A stretch of 64,000 bases of DNA from Rhodopseudomonas rhenobacensis (GCF_014203125.1 NZ_JACHIH010000020.1:35895-99894); one strand, 5' to 3'; numbered from the stretch's first letter, positions 1 through 8,911 are shown. Program-made: numbers and translations. Notes: generated by a model from the sequence alone, not told the origin.

Positions 1-2015
1 ACTGCGGCCAGGGCGGCGGCGAGCAGCAACGCCGCCGCAGCGGCGCGGCGGCGGCGGAAGATCGCGCCGAGGCTGCCGGCGAGCAGCGCCACGATCACCG
101 CGTCGATCAGGAACAGCGCCAGCGCGGTCGACAACAGGATGCCGCGCAGATCGCTCGGCTCGGCGGTGCTGTAGCCGGCGCGGCGGGCGCGCAGACCAGA
201 GGTGTCGAGCGCCGCGATGCGGTCGGCTGCCGCCAGCGCGTTGACCGCGAGCGGGCCGTCGGCCGGGCCGTAGAAGCCGGGCGGATGATCGAGCGTGGCG
301 CGGTCGCGGAAATCCGCCGGCATCGGCTTGGCGGTCGAGGGCGGCGGGCCGAACGCGCCGAAGCCGTCGAGGGTGCGCAGCGGCGCCGCGTTGGCGACGT
401 TGAGTTCGGCGGCGACACCGGCGCCGGGCGTTGCGGTATAGCCGGACAGATCGACGATCCGCCGCAGCATCTCGACGAACGTGCCGGACATCGGCAGGTC
501 GGACCAGCGCATGTCGGCGCTGACGTGGAACAGCGCGACCAGCCCTTTGCCGCGATGGTCGCCGGTGACCAGCGGCGTGCCGTCGACCAGCGAGGCCCAG
601 CTCTTGGTGGCGAGCACGGCGTCCGGCTCCGCCAAGACTTGACGATTGACGGTGACGTCGGCCGGCACCGCGAGGCCGGCGAACGGGCCGCCGGCGGCGA
701 ACGACGCCAGATGCTGCGGCTTCTCCCAGGTGAGACTGCCGCCGAGGCTGCGGCCGCCACGGCGCAACTTCACCGGCACCAGGTCGTCATCGGCCTGCGC
801 CAGATGCGGCCCGGCGAACCGCACCAGCACGCCGCCGGCCTCGATCCAGGCGTTGATGCGGTCGCGGATCTCCGGCGCCAGCGCGCCGACGTCGGCCAAC
901 ACGATCATCGGCAGCTTCTGATCGAGAAACTGCGCGATCGCCAGCTGCGGCGCGCCGCGTTCGCCGACCCGGACGTCGGCGAATGGCGCCAACGCGCGGG
1001 TCAGATAAAACGTCGAGGCCAGCAGCGGCTGCGCGGTGTCGCTGCTGGCGCCTGAGACGATGCCGATGGCGCGGCGTCGCCAGCGCTTGTCGAGGAGTTG
1101 CACGGCGCCGGCCGAGCGCTCGCCGGCGATCTCCAGCCTTGCGATGTCGTTGCGCAATTCCACCGGCAGTTCGAACGCGGCTTCGGTGTCGCTGTCCTGC
1201 GGCGCGAACGTAAAGCGCGCGTCGCCGATCGGCGCGCCCTTGGCGTCGAGCGCCCGCACCGTGCCGGCCTCGGGGCTGCCGGGGCCGGCGCGCAGCACCT
1301 TGACGGTCATTTTCGCCGCGGCGTTCTCCGCCGCCGCCAGCGCGTGCGGCGACGCCGCGCCTTCGAAGATCGTCAGCGTGCGATCGCCGATCGTCTTGGC
1401 GAGGCCCGCGGTGAAGTCAGGCCCGCGCCCGGTGTCGACGCCGTCGGTCAGCCAGGCGATTTCGGCATCGCCGGTGCTTTTGAGGAAGCGCTCCAGCGTC
1501 GGCAAAGTGTCGACCCGCTCCACCGCATAGGGTTTCGGTGCGATCTGGCGCAGCGCGACGCGCGCGGTGCCGGCCGGCAGCAGCGTCGGATCGCGGTTAG
1601 TTTCGGAGAGCGCCACCAAAGCCACGCCGCGGCGCGCGCTTTCGGCGCTCGCGATCAATTCGTCGGCGGCCTTCAGCCGCGCGTCCCAGCTCGCCGCCGC
1701 ACTCCAGCCGTCGTCGAGCAGGATCACCAGCGGCACGCTGGAGCCGGCGGCGCCGGCGGGCGGATTCCAGGTCGGCCCGGCGGCGGCGAAGATCACCAGG
1801 GCGGCGGCGAGCAGCCGCAGCGCGGTCAGCCACCACGGCGTGCGCGACGGCGTCTCTTCCTTCGGCGCGATCTCGAACAAAAGGCGCGTCGGCGGGAAAC
1901 TGACGCGGCGCGGCCGCGGCGGCATCACCCGCAGCAGCCACCACAGCGCCGGCAGCGCGACCAGGCCGAGCAGCAGCAGCGGTTCGGCGAAGGACAGCGG
2001 CAGAAAACCCATCAT
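1..2015 (-). CDS. BatA-like N-terminal membrane protein, probably DUF4159 family (partial)
   Basis: The reading frame runs off the left edge, so only about 671 N-terminal residues are visible. It opens with a membrane segment and a WWLLR-x-MPPRPRR-x-x-FPPTRLL signature typical of the BatA/aerotolerance-regulator N-terminal domain, followed by a second membrane helix near residues 60-75 and a long periplasmic-type region. In this family a DUF4159 domain usually lies at the C-terminus, which would be outside the window. Start: ATG at 2015 overlaps the stop of the upstream DUF58 gene (ATGA), so the two are translationally coupled. Context with MoxR and DUF58 suggests a membrane-associated MoxR-AAA chaperone/assembly module of unknown substrate. 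A further helix appears near the visible end (about positions 70-130). Confidence 0.75.
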   Translation of the reverse strand, partial: MMGFLPLSFAEPLLLLGLVALPALWWLLRVMPPRPRRVSFPPTRLLFEIAPKEETPSRTPWWLTALRLLAAALVIFAAAGPTWNPPAGAAGSSVPLVILLDDGWSAAASWDARLKAADELIASAESARRGVALVALSETNRDPTLLPAGTARVALRQIAPKPYAVERVDTLPTLERFLKSTGDAEIAWLTDGVDTGRGPDFTAGLAKTIGDRTLTIFEGAASPHALAAAENAAAKMTVKVLRAGPGSPEAGTVRALDAKGAPIGDARFTFAPQDSDTEAAFELPVELRNDIARLEIAGERSAGAVQLLDKRWRRRAIGIVSGASSDTAQPLLASTFYLTRALAPFADVRVGERGAPQLAIAQFLDQKLPMIVLADVGALAPEIRDRINAWIEAGGVLVRFAGPHLAQADDDLVPVKLRRGGRSLGGSLTWEKPQHLASFAAGGPFAGLAVPADVTVNRQVLAEPDAVLATKSWASLVDGTPLVTGDHRGKGLVALFHVSADMRWSDLPMSGTFVEMLRRIVDLSGYTATPGAGVAAELNVANAAPLRTLDGFGAFGPPPSTAKPMPADFRDRATLDHPPGFYGPADGPLAVNALAAADRIAALDTSGLRARRAGYSTAEPSDLRGILLSTALALFLIDAVIVALLAGSLGAIFRRRRAAAAALLLAAALAA

Positions 2016-2950
2016 GCGCTGCGCCCCACTTTGACGCCCGGAGCGCTGTTCTTGGTCACCGTCATGCCGGCGTGCAGGAACAGCAGCAGTTCGGCGGCGG
2101 AGCGGCTGGTGGTGTGTGTGGAGAACAGCCAGTCCAGCTTGTTGGTTTCGGCGCGGATCTGGTCGCGATGCGCGGCGACGCGCGCCACATAGTCGCTCGC
2201 CCATTTCTCGGCGCGGCCGGCGGTGATCATCTCGCCGCCCTCGGGGTCGACGAATTCGACGCGGCCGGAATAGGGAAAGCTCTCTTCGGCCGGATCCACC
2301 ACCTGCACCAGCGTGCCATGCGCGCCGGACGCCGACAGTCCCGCCAGCATGGTCCTGATCTCGGCGATCGGCGACCACAAGTCCGACAGCACGACGATCT
2401 CGGCCAGCGCCGCCGGCACGAAGGACGGCGGCAGGCTGGCGCGGGTGCCGGTGTCGTGCAGCATCGCCTGCGCCATCTTGTCGATCACATTGCTGTTCGA
2501 GGTCGGGTTCATCAGTCCGGGCACGCCGACCCGTTCGCCGCCGGCGACCAACAGTTGCGCCAGCGCGAAGCTGACGATCAGCGCGCGTTCGAGCTTCGAG
2601 TCGCGCGCGCCTTTGGAGGCGAACGCCATCGACAGCGAGCGGTCCGGCCACAGCCACACAGTGTGCGCGGCTTCCCATTCCTGTTCGCGGACGTACAAAT
2701 GATCGTCGCGCGCCGAGCGGCGCCAGTCGACATTCTGCGACGGCTCGCCGGAGACGAAGCGGCGATATTGCCAGAAGCTTTCGCCGGCGCCGGCGCGTCG
2801 CCGGCCGTGGACGCCGTGGATCACATTGGCGGCGATCCGGCGGGCTTCCAGCATCAGCCGCGGCAACGACGCGGCGAGACTCCGGCTTTCGCCGTCGGCG
2901 CGTCGAAGGGCGAGGACTTCCGGTGGATCGCGCTCGGCGGCGTCTGCCAT
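2012..2950 (-). CDS. DUF58 domain-containing protein
   Basis: A 312-residue cytoplasmic protein of the DUF58 family, which has a von Willebrand A-like fold and is almost always coded next to a MoxR ATPase. The family hallmark is visible around residues 48-85: GRRRAGAGESFW, then YRRF-x-SGEP-x-x-x-VDWRRSAR and VREQEWE. No transmembrane helix is evident, unlike many DUF58 proteins. I choose ATG at 2950, which overlaps the MoxR stop codon by one base (TGATG); a TTG three bases upstream is possible but less likely. The downstream BatA-like gene overlaps by four bases, giving a tight three-gene operon. Substrate and exact role are unknown. Confidence 0.88.
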   Translation of the reverse strand: MADAAERDPPEVLALRRADGESRSLAASLPRLMLEARRIAANVIHGVHGRRRAGAGESFWQYRRFVSGEPSQNVDWRRSARDDHLYVREQEWEAAHTVWLWPDRSLSMAFASKGARDSKLERALIVSFALAQLLVAGGERVGVPGLMNPTSNSNVIDKMAQAMLHDTGTRASLPPSFVPAALAEIVVLSDLWSPIAEIRTMLAGLSASGAHGTLVQVVDPAEESFPYSGRVEFVDPEGGEMITAGRAEKWASDYVARVAAHRDQIRAETNKLDWLFSTHTTSRSAAELLLFLHAGMTVTKNSAPGVKVGRSA

Positions 2951-3954
2951 CAACCGATCCGCGACTTCAGCTGACGGATCACCTCGGGGATGGTGGTGCC
3001 TTCGGCGCGCGCCGCGAAGGTCAGCGCCATGCGGTGCTTCAAGATCGGTTCAGCAAGATCGAGTACGTCGTCGATCGACGGCGCGAGGCGACCGTCGAGC
3101 AGCGCGCGGGCGCGCACCGCCAGCATCAAGGACTGGCTGGCGCGCGGGCCCGGGCCCCAGGCGATCAGCTTGTCGGTGGCGCCGCCGTCGGGGCCGGGAC
3201 GCGCGGATCTGACGAGAGTGAGGATCGCTTCGACCACGGAATCGCCGACCGGCAAGCGGCGCACCAGCCGCTGTGCGGTGATCAGCGTCTCGGCGCTCAT
3301 CGCCGCTTTGGCCAGCGTCTCGTCGGCGCCAGTGGTCTCGAACAGAATGCGGCGCTCGGCGTCGCGATCCGGATAGTCGACGTCGATTTCCATCAGGAAG
3401 CGGTCGAGCTGGGCTTCCGGCAGCGGATAGGTGCCTTCCTGCTCCAGCGGGTTCTGCGTCGCCAGCACGTGGAACGGCTTCGGCAGATCGTGGCGGGCGC
3501 CGGCGACCGTGATGTGCTGCTCCTGCATTGCCTGCAGCAATGCGGATTGGGTGCGCGGGCTGGCGCGGTTGATCTCGTCGGCCATCAGCAACTGCGCGAA
3601 CACTGGGCCGGAGATGAAGCGGAACGAGCGCTTGCCGGTGACGCTCTCGTCCAGCACCTCGGCACCGAGAATATCGGACGGCATCAGATCGGGGGTGAAC
3701 TGGATCCGCTTGGCGTCCAGCCCGAGCGTGGTGCCGAGGGTTTCCACCAGCTTGGTCTTGGCGAGGCCGGGGACGCCGATCAACAGCGCATGGCCGCCGG
3801 ACAGGATGGTGACCAAAGTGTTTTCCACCACCTTGTCCTGGCCGAAGATCACCGTGGCGATGGCGTCGCGGGCGATGCGGATTTCGCCCGAGACTTGCTC
3901 GGCCGAGCGCACGATCACGTCTTCCAGCTTCTCGACAGTCTCTGCGCCAGCCAT
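2950..3954 (-). CDS. moxR: MoxR-family AAA+ ATPase
   Basis: A 334-residue MoxR-type AAA+ ATPase, first gene of the operon. Walker A is GVPGLAKT in the segment LLIGVPGLAKTKLVETL; Walker B is LLMADEINRASPRTQSALLQAM; sensor 1 lies in VLATQNPLEQEGTYPLPEAQLDRF, all textbook MoxR motifs. Length is usual for the family. MoxR ATPases act as chaperone-like remodelers, often inserting metal or maturing partners that carry vWA domains; here the partner is probably the DUF58 protein downstream. Start ATG at 3954 has a GGGAGTGAC stretch upstream. It is divergently arranged from the DUF1285 gene with about 210 bases between them. Confidence 0.93.
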   Translation of the reverse strand: MAGAETVEKLEDVIVRSAEQVSGEIRIARDAIATVIFGQDKVVENTLVTILSGGHALLIGVPGLAKTKLVETLGTTLGLDAKRIQFTPDLMPSDILGAEVLDESVTGKRSFRFISGPVFAQLLMADEINRASPRTQSALLQAMQEQHITVAGARHDLPKPFHVLATQNPLEQEGTYPLPEAQLDRFLMEIDVDYPDRDAERRILFETTGADETLAKAAMSAETLITAQRLVRRLPVGDSVVEAILTLVRSARPGPDGGATDKLIAWGPGPRASQSLMLAVRARALLDGRLAPSIDDVLDLAEPILKHRMALTFAARAEGTTIPEVIRQLKSRIG

Positions 3955-4168
3955 CCGTCACTCCCTGCGTGCGGCGCAGCCTCTGCGCCGTGCCACCTTC
4001 GTCTGCCTCGTAGAGACACGAAGGCCATGTATTCGTTGAGATAAACTTTCACCGCATTATGCGGCTTCAAAGCCGCGAACCGCATCACGATATGGAGAGT
4101 TAGACAACCCTAGAGCGTTTCGATCTTTGCACCAATCGTGCCAAACTCGAACAGCAGGTCAGGTAACC

Positions 4169-4771
4169 ATGGCGAAGCAAGGGCAGAGCCCGATTCAAAA
4201 TCTCGACGGCCTCGCCGCGGCGGCGACCACCGCCAGCAAGCCGGGCAAGGGTCTGCCGCCGGTGCATCTGTGGAACCCGCCGTTCTGCGGCGATCTGGAC
4301 ATGCGAATCGCCAGCGACGGCACCTGGTTCTATCTCGGCACGCCGATCGGTCGGCCGGCGCTGGTGCGACTGTTCTCGACGATTCTGAAGCGCGAGGACG
4401 GCAAGCACTTTCTCGTGACGCCGGTGGAAAAGGTCGGCATCACCGTCGACGACGCGCCGTTTCTCGCCGTCGAGATGGTCCGCGAGGTCCAAGCCGACGC
4501 ACCGCTGCTGCGGTTTCGCACCAATGTCGACGACTGGGTGACCTGCGATGCCGAGCATCGGCTGCGGTTCGAGGTCGCAGCCGACGGCGGGCTGATGCCG
4601 TATCTGCACGTTCGCGCCGAACTGTGGGCCAAGGTGACGCGGGCGCTGTATTACGATCTGGTTGACATTGGTGAGGAGCGGGTGGTCGATGGCCGTGCGA
4701 TGTTTGGCATTGCTTCCGGCGGCGCGTATTTTGCGATGGCCGACGCGGAGCAGGTGAGGGGAGCGCTTTGA
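4169..4771 (+). CDS. DUF1285 domain-containing protein
   Basis: A 200-residue protein of the DUF1285 family. Recognisable blocks are PPVHLWNPPFCGDLDMRI, GTWFYLGTPIGRPALVRLFS, FLVTPVEKVGITVDDAPF and FRTNVDDWVT, which match the family's conserved core. Function is unknown; structures of relatives suggest a compact fold without catalytic site. The upstream in-frame ATG at 4127 is possible, but ATG 4169 has a better spaced AGGTCAGGT and gives the usual family length. Its stop overlaps the TTG start of the NUDIX gene, so the two are probably cotranscribed and coupled. Confidence 0.87.
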   Translation: MAKQGQSPIQNLDGLAAAATTASKPGKGLPPVHLWNPPFCGDLDMRIASDGTWFYLGTPIGRPALVRLFSTILKREDGKHFLVTPVEKVGITVDDAPFLAVEMVREVQADAPLLRFRTNVDDWVTCDAEHRLRFEVAADGGLMPYLHVRAELWAKVTRALYYDLVDIGEERVVDGRAMFGIASGGAYFAMADAEQVRGAL

Positions 4772-5445
4772 ACGAGCCTGTGCTGGAGACCGGTCCTGGC
4801 GTCGTCGGGATCGACTCGGAGGAATTCTTCGGCCGCGCCCGGCAACGGCTGGGGTTCGACGTTCCGCCCGCGCTCACCGATCCGACCCTGGTGCCCGCCA
4901 GCGGCGATGCCGGCACCGACCGGATGTGGCAGATCATCGCGCAGGAGCGGCCGGTCCGTCCCGCCGCGGTGCTGATCGCGGTGGTCGACCATGCCGAGCC
5001 GACCGTGCTGCTGACGATGCGCGCGGCGCATCTCACCGACCATGCCGGCCAGATCGCATTTCCCGGCGGCAAGATCGACGCCATCGATGCCTCGCCGCGC
5101 GACGCCGCGCTGCGCGAGGCCTGGGAGGAGATCGGGCTCGACCGCGGCTATGTCGATCCGATCGGCTATCTCGATCTCTACGCCACCGGCTATGGCTTTC
5201 GCATCCTGCCCTTGGTGGCGCGGGTCAGGCCGGGCTTCGAATTGCGCGTCAACAAGGCCGAGGTCGACGACGCCTTCGAGGTGCCGCTGTCGTTCCTGAT
5301 GAACCCGGCCAATCATCAGCTGCACAGCAAGGAATTTCGCGGCGCCGAGCGTAGCTACTACGCGATGCCGTTCGCCGAACGTTACATCTGGGGCGCCACC
5401 GCAGGAATTCTGCGGGTGCTGTACGAGCGGGTTTATCTGCCATGA
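4768..5445 (+). CDS. CoA pyrophosphatase (NUDIX hydrolase)
   Basis: A 225-residue NUDIX hydrolase of the CoA/peroxisomal type (NudL-like), expected to split coenzyme A into phosphopantetheine and adenosine 3',5'-bisphosphate. The family signature LLTMRAAHLTDHAGQIAFPGGKID at residues 81-104 runs directly into the NUDIX box, with catalytic-helix residues REAWEEIGL at 116-124. The glutamate usual early in the NUDIX box is an aspartate, as in other CoA-type members. Start codon TTG overlaps the stop of the DUF1285 gene (TTGA), with GGTGAGGGGAG as ribosome site. The stop overlaps the start of the next gene by four bases. Confidence 0.9.
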   Translation: MNEPVLETGPGVVGIDSEEFFGRARQRLGFDVPPALTDPTLVPASGDAGTDRMWQIIAQERPVRPAAVLIAVVDHAEPTVLLTMRAAHLTDHAGQIAFPGGKIDAIDASPRDAALREAWEEIGLDRGYVDPIGYLDLYATGYGFRILPLVARVRPGFELRVNKAEVDDAFEVPLSFLMNPANHQLHSKEFRGAERSYYAMPFAERYIWGATAGILRVLYERVYLP

Positions 5446-5705
5446 TTCGTCCGGTGCTCACCGAAATCGGGATCTTCCTGATCCCGTTCGCGATCTACGC
5501 GCTCTATCTGCTGGCGAGCCGCTCCGGCGTGCTGAAGCAATCCTCGTGGCCTTTGCATGTGTTGGGCAAGCTGGCGTTGGGCGCGCTGGTCCTGACCATC
5601 GTCAGCCTGCTGCTGCTGGCGCATTACTCCGGGGCGCCGCCGAATGCGACCTACGTTCCCGCGCATATTGAAAACGGCCGGCTGGTGCCGGGCTACGAGA
5701 AGTGA
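5442..5705 (+). CDS. DUF6111-like small membrane protein
   Basis: An 87-residue protein with two hydrophobic helices (about residues 7-26 and 42-62) and a polar C-terminal tail containing PPNATYVPAHIENGRLVPGY. This fits the small alphaproteobacterial DUF6111 family found between CoA pyrophosphatase and CCA transferase genes. The ATG overlaps the preceding stop by four bases and the CCA gene follows after 12 bases, so it is part of the same operon. No function is known. The family name is from memory; the reality of the gene is well supported by the tight spacing. Confidence 0.75.
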   Translation: MIRPVLTEIGIFLIPFAIYALYLLASRSGVLKQSSWPLHVLGKLALGALVLTIVSLLLLAHYSGAPPNATYVPAHIENGRLVPGYEK

Positions 5706-5717
5706 CGGAGGCGGGAC

Positions 5718-6971
5718 GTGAGTTCGGTGCGAAGGCTTGACGATGCGCCGTGGAATTGCGGCCCCGCGGCACGGGTGCTGGCGTTGCTCAACCAGGATGG
5801 CGCCGAGGCGCGCGTGGTCGGCGGCGCGGTACGCAACCTGCTGATCGGGCTGCCGACCGGCGATATCGACATCGCCACCACGGCGCTCCCCGATGAAGTG
5901 ATGCGCCGCGCCGACGCGGCCGGCTTCAAGAGCGTGCCGACCGGCATCGAGCACGGCACCGTGACGCTGGTCGCCGACGGCGAGCCGTTCGAAATCACCA
6001 CGCTGCGCGAGGACGTCGAGACCTTCGGCCGCAAGGCCAAGGTGGCGTTCGGCGACGATTGGGCCGCCGACGCGCAGCGCCGCGACTTCACCATGAACGC
6101 GCTGTCGGTGTCGCTCGACGGCACGCTGCACGATTACGTCGGCGGGCTCGACGACGTCGAGGCCCGGCGGGTGCGTTTCATCGGCGATCCGGACCAGCGC
6201 ATCGCCGAGGACTATCTGCGGATCCTGCGGTTCTTCCGGATTCACGCCGCCTATGGCGCGGGCGCGCCGGACCGCGACGGTTACCTCTCCTGCATCCGCG
6301 GCCGTGACGGGCTGGCTGAGCTATCGGCCGAGCGGGTGCGGATGGAGATGCTGAAGCTGATGGTGGCGCCCGGCGCCTGCGCGGCGGTGGCGGCGATGGG
6401 CGAGGCCGGCTTGCTGCTGCGGGTGTTCGGCGGCGTCGCGTTTCACGGTCCGTTCGCCGCGATGATCGCCGCGGAGCGCAGGCTGGATCTGGCGCCCGAC
6501 GCGATCCGCCGGCTCGGCGCGCTGGCGGTCGCGGTGACCGAGGATGCGCGGCGGCTGACGCAGCGGCTGCGGCTGTCGAACGCCGAGTGCAAGCGGCTGG
6601 ATTCGATGGGCCACCGCTGGTGGCGGCTGCGCGGCATGGAGGAGACGCTCGCCAAGCGGCGGCTGTATCGGCTGGGCGAAGCCCGCTATCACGATCGCAT
6701 GATGCTGGCCTGGGCGCGCGCCGGGCAGGGCGCCGATCCGGTGCCGTGGCTCGATCTGGTGACGCTGCCGCAGCGCTGGCAGGCGCCGGCGTTTCCGCTG
6801 AAGGCCGCGGATTTCATCGCCCGCGGCGTGGTGCAGGGCCCGGCGCTGGGCCAAATCATCGCGCTCGCCGAAGACGCCTGGCTGGCCTCGGATTTCGCGC
6901 TCGACGAATCGACGCTGACCCACATCGCCGATCAGACGGTGGCGCGGTTCACCCGCGACCACCGATTATAG
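5718..6971 (+). CDS. cca: CCA tRNA nucleotidyltransferase
   Basis: A 417-residue class II tRNA nucleotidyltransferase/poly(A) polymerase-family enzyme that adds or repairs the 3' CCA end of tRNA. The active site begins with RVVGGAVRNLLIGL at about residues 33-46, followed by the metal-binding GDIDIATTALP; note VRN where VRD is common. Downstream are RRDFTMNALS (RRDFTxNA motif) and ERVRMEMLKLM, both diagnostic. Length is normal. The start is GTG at 5718 after AGTGACGGAGGCGGGAC, a strong ribosome site. Last gene of the run starting at 4169. Confidence 0.93.
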   Translation: MSSVRRLDDAPWNCGPAARVLALLNQDGAEARVVGGAVRNLLIGLPTGDIDIATTALPDEVMRRADAAGFKSVPTGIEHGTVTLVADGEPFEITTLREDVETFGRKAKVAFGDDWAADAQRRDFTMNALSVSLDGTLHDYVGGLDDVEARRVRFIGDPDQRIAEDYLRILRFFRIHAAYGAGAPDRDGYLSCIRGRDGLAELSAERVRMEMLKLMVAPGACAAVAAMGEAGLLLRVFGGVAFHGPFAAMIAAERRLDLAPDAIRRLGALAVAVTEDARRLTQRLRLSNAECKRLDSMGHRWWRLRGMEETLAKRRLYRLGEARYHDRMMLAWARAGQGADPVPWLDLVTLPQRWQAPAFPLKAADFIARGVVQGPALGQIIALAEDAWLASDFALDESTLTHIADQTVARFTRDHRL

Positions 6972-7046
6972 TTGAACTGACCTCAAGGTCGCTGAACGCG
7001 GGTCGCTGAATGCCGAGTCGCTACGCGGGTCGCTGAACGCAGAGTC

Positions 7047-7182
7047 ATGCCACGGACGCAGGGCAGCGCGCCGCTCTTACGGCGTGGTGCGCTGCAGATC
7101 CGGGGCCGTTACGGATGCTGCCTTCGTAACGGTCCCGGTTCTGCGGAGCAGCGCTGCGCGCTGCACCGCGCCCGGGACACGG
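7047..7182. repeat. Dispersed GC-rich repeat, family B copy 1
   Basis: About 135 bases with the sequence pattern 'cggacgcagggcagcgcg ... ggcgtggtgcgctgcagat ... ccggggccgt ... cggtcccggttctgcgga ... cccgggacac'. The same block occurs at 22221-22352, 38486-38620 (inverted) and 48629-48767. All four copies are intergenic. No transposase or stable reading frame is associated. Confidence 0.85.
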
Positions 7183-7250
7183 CCTTGTCTGATGCGCGAC
7201 AGCAGCCGGCCGCGCGGGCCGGCGTCGTCGCGGCGCGACGTCAGTTGCGG

Positions 7251-7514
7251 TTAGGCGACCTTGCTGTGGTCCTGCGCGTCGTCTTCGTCCTCGGTCTCGT
7301 CTTCGTTCTCGTCGGACGGCTCGTCGTCGCCGTCATCGTCTTCCGCGGCCAGCAGGTCGGCGCGTTCCAGCACCGCGCGCGGCAGCGTCTCGCGGAACAG
7401 ATCGCCTTCCTCACCCATCCAGACGCACACCACCGCGTCATCCTTGACCTCGGCCACCGTCAAGGGATGGCCGCCCGACTTCAGCATCACGACGTCGCCC
7501 GGTGATAGTTCCAT
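7251..7514 (-). CDS. YodC-like DUF2158 protein with acidic tail
   Basis: An 87-residue protein. Residues 1-50 (SPGDVVMLKSGGHPLTV, VCVWMGEEG, LFRETLPRAVLE) match the small YodC/DUF2158 family of unknown function. The final 30 residues are almost wholly Asp, Glu and Ser (for example AAEDDDGDDEPSDENEDETE), an extension not usual in the core family. Start ATG at 7514 follows CGAGGAGAGGCTC on the minus strand, a strong ribosome site. Stands alone between two intergenic repeat copies. Confidence 0.8.
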   Translation of the reverse strand: MELSPGDVVMLKSGGHPLTVAEVKDDAVVCVWMGEEGDLFRETLPRAVLERADLLAAEDDDGDDEPSDENEDETEDEDDAQDHSKVA

Positions 7515-7649
7515 GAGCCTCTCCTCGCGTTGGTTGTTGACGCGAGCTCAAGGTAGCGATTCGTCATGACAAGCCGAACACGGCGGCGTCACATCCAGGC
7601 TTGCCGCCCTCAGCGTGCACGCGCATGTCGCCCTCAATGAGAAAGACAT

Positions 7650-7773
7650 CGTCATTCCGGGGCGCGAGGCCGAAAGGCCGAGCGAACCCGGAATCTCGCT
7701 GCGGTTGCGAGCGCCGGACCGTTGCGAGATTCCGGGTTCGCGCGAGCTGTCGCTCGCGCGCCCCGGAATGACG
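7650..7773. repeat. Dispersed palindromic repeat, family A copy 1
   Basis: Roughly 120 bases bounded by 'gtcattccggggcgcgag' and its inverted partner 'ctcgcgcgccccggaatgac', with an inner 'cgaacccggaatctcg' / 'cgagattccgggttcg' pair. The transcript could fold into one long hairpin. Ten copies of this family lie in intergenic gaps of the window. Confidence 0.9.
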
Positions 7774-7817
7774 GTGCGGAGTTGGTGGCGCCACGGAATT
7801 GCGCCCTCGAAGAGCCG

Positions 7818-8450
7818 CTACCTGATGCCGAGCGTCTTGTGGGTCTGCAGGCTGAGCCGCCATTGCGGATGCGCCAGGCAATAATCGATCGCGCTTGCGG
7901 TGTTGGCGGCGGCGTCCGGGCCGTCCATCGGCTGCAGCGAAAATCGTTCGAAGCCGAGACCTTCGAATCGCTCGGGTAAGGCGCCCGGCTGCGGATACAC
8001 CAGTTTGAGTTCCTGGCCCTGGCGCAGCACCAGTTCGGCGCCGGCCTTCGGGCTGACGCAGAGCCAGTCGATGCCGTCGGGCGGCTGCAACGTGCCGTTG
8101 GTTTCCACGCCGATGCTGAAACCGCGGGCGTGCAGCGCAGCGATCAGCGCGGCATCGAGCTGCAGCAGCGGTTCGCCGCCGGTTAATACCACGTAGCGGA
8201 ATTTGTCGTCGCCGCTCCATTGCCCGGCGATAGCATCGGCGAGCGCGTCGGCCGAGGCGTAGCGGCCGCCCAGCGTGCCGTCGGTTCCGACGAAATCGGT
8301 GTCGCAGAATCGGCAGGTCGCGGCGCCGCGATCCTGTTCCCGCCCGCTCCACAGATTGCAGCCGGCGAACCGGCAAAACACCGACGCCCGGCCGGCATGG
8401 GCGCCTTCGCCTTGCAATGTGAGGAAGATTTCCTTGACGGCGTAGCTCAC
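7818..8450 (-). CDS. queE: 7-carboxy-7-deazaguanine synthase (radical SAM)
   Basis: A 210-residue radical SAM enzyme that contracts 6-carboxytetrahydropterin to 7-carboxy-7-deazaguanine on the way to queuosine. The N-terminus VKEIFLTLQGEGAHAGRASVF is the QueE hallmark. The [4Fe-4S] cysteines are Cys31, Cys46 and Cys49, that is CX14CX2C rather than CX3CX2C; this longer form is known for some QueE proteins. The GGEPLLQ SAM motif is at residues 91-97. Start is GTG at 8450, overlapping the trmL stop (GTGA), so it is coupled to trmL. No queC or queD is in the window. Confidence 0.9.
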   Translation of the reverse strand: MSYAVKEIFLTLQGEGAHAGRASVFCRFAGCNLWSGREQDRGAATCRFCDTDFVGTDGTLGGRYASADALADAIAGQWSGDDKFRYVVLTGGEPLLQLDAALIAALHARGFSIGVETNGTLQPPDGIDWLCVSPKAGAELVLRQGQELKLVYPQPGALPERFEGLGFERFSLQPMDGPDAAANTASAIDYCLAHPQWRLSLQTHKTLGIR

Positions 8451-8911
8451 GAAACCTCGCTGCCCGGTGTGGTCTGCCGCAGCGCTTCGCCGAGCACCAT
8501 CGCCGCCGCCATCGCGACGTTGAGCGAACGCAGCCCCGGCTGCACCGGAATCACCAGCCGCGCATCGGCCGCCGCGGCGACGTCGTCCGGCACGCCGACG
8601 GATTCCCGCCCCAGCAACAGCACATCGGACGCAGAATAGCGGTATTCCAGATAGGGCGTTAGTCCTTTGGTCGTAAGCAACACCAGCCGGCATCCTGTTG
8701 CAGCGCGCCACTGCTCGAAATTCGACCAGCAATCGTGCCGTATGATTGTCACCTGATCGAGATAGTCCATGCCGGCGCGGCGGAAGTGACGATCGGAAAT
8801 TGGAAACCCGGCGGGCTCGATAATATGGGCTTCGACATCAAGGCAGGCGCAGAGCCGCAGGATCGTTCCGGTATTCTGCGGAATGTCGGGTTGGAAGAGT
8901 GCAATCCGCAT
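8447..8911 (-). CDS. trmL: tRNA (cytidine(34)-2'-O)-methyltransferase
   Basis: A 154-residue SPOUT-fold methyltransferase, TrmL type, which 2'-O-methylates the wobble base of tRNA-Leu. Motifs: MRIALFQPDIPQNTGTILRL at the N-terminus, GRESVGVPD in the middle (motif 2) and RSLNVAMAAAMVLGEALRQ at the SAM-binding trefoil knot. Length matches E. coli TrmL. I choose ATG at 8911 because it begins exactly at the conserved core; an in-frame ATG six codons upstream (8929) is also possible. Both this gene and queE modify tRNA anticodon wobble positions, which fits their coupling. Confidence 0.9.
   Translation of the reverse strand: MRIALFQPDIPQNTGTILRLCACLDVEAHIIEPAGFPISDRHFRRAGMDYLDQVTIIRHDCWSNFEQWRAATGCRLVLLTTKGLTPYLEYRYSASDVLLLGRESVGVPDDVAAAADARLVIPVQPGLRSLNVAMAAAMVLGEALRQTTPGSEVS

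Noticed and set aside
7650..7773. CRISPR array
   Set aside because: Repeats of this family are scattered singly, are over 100 bases long and palindromic; no spacer-repeat tandem and no cas genes exist in the window.
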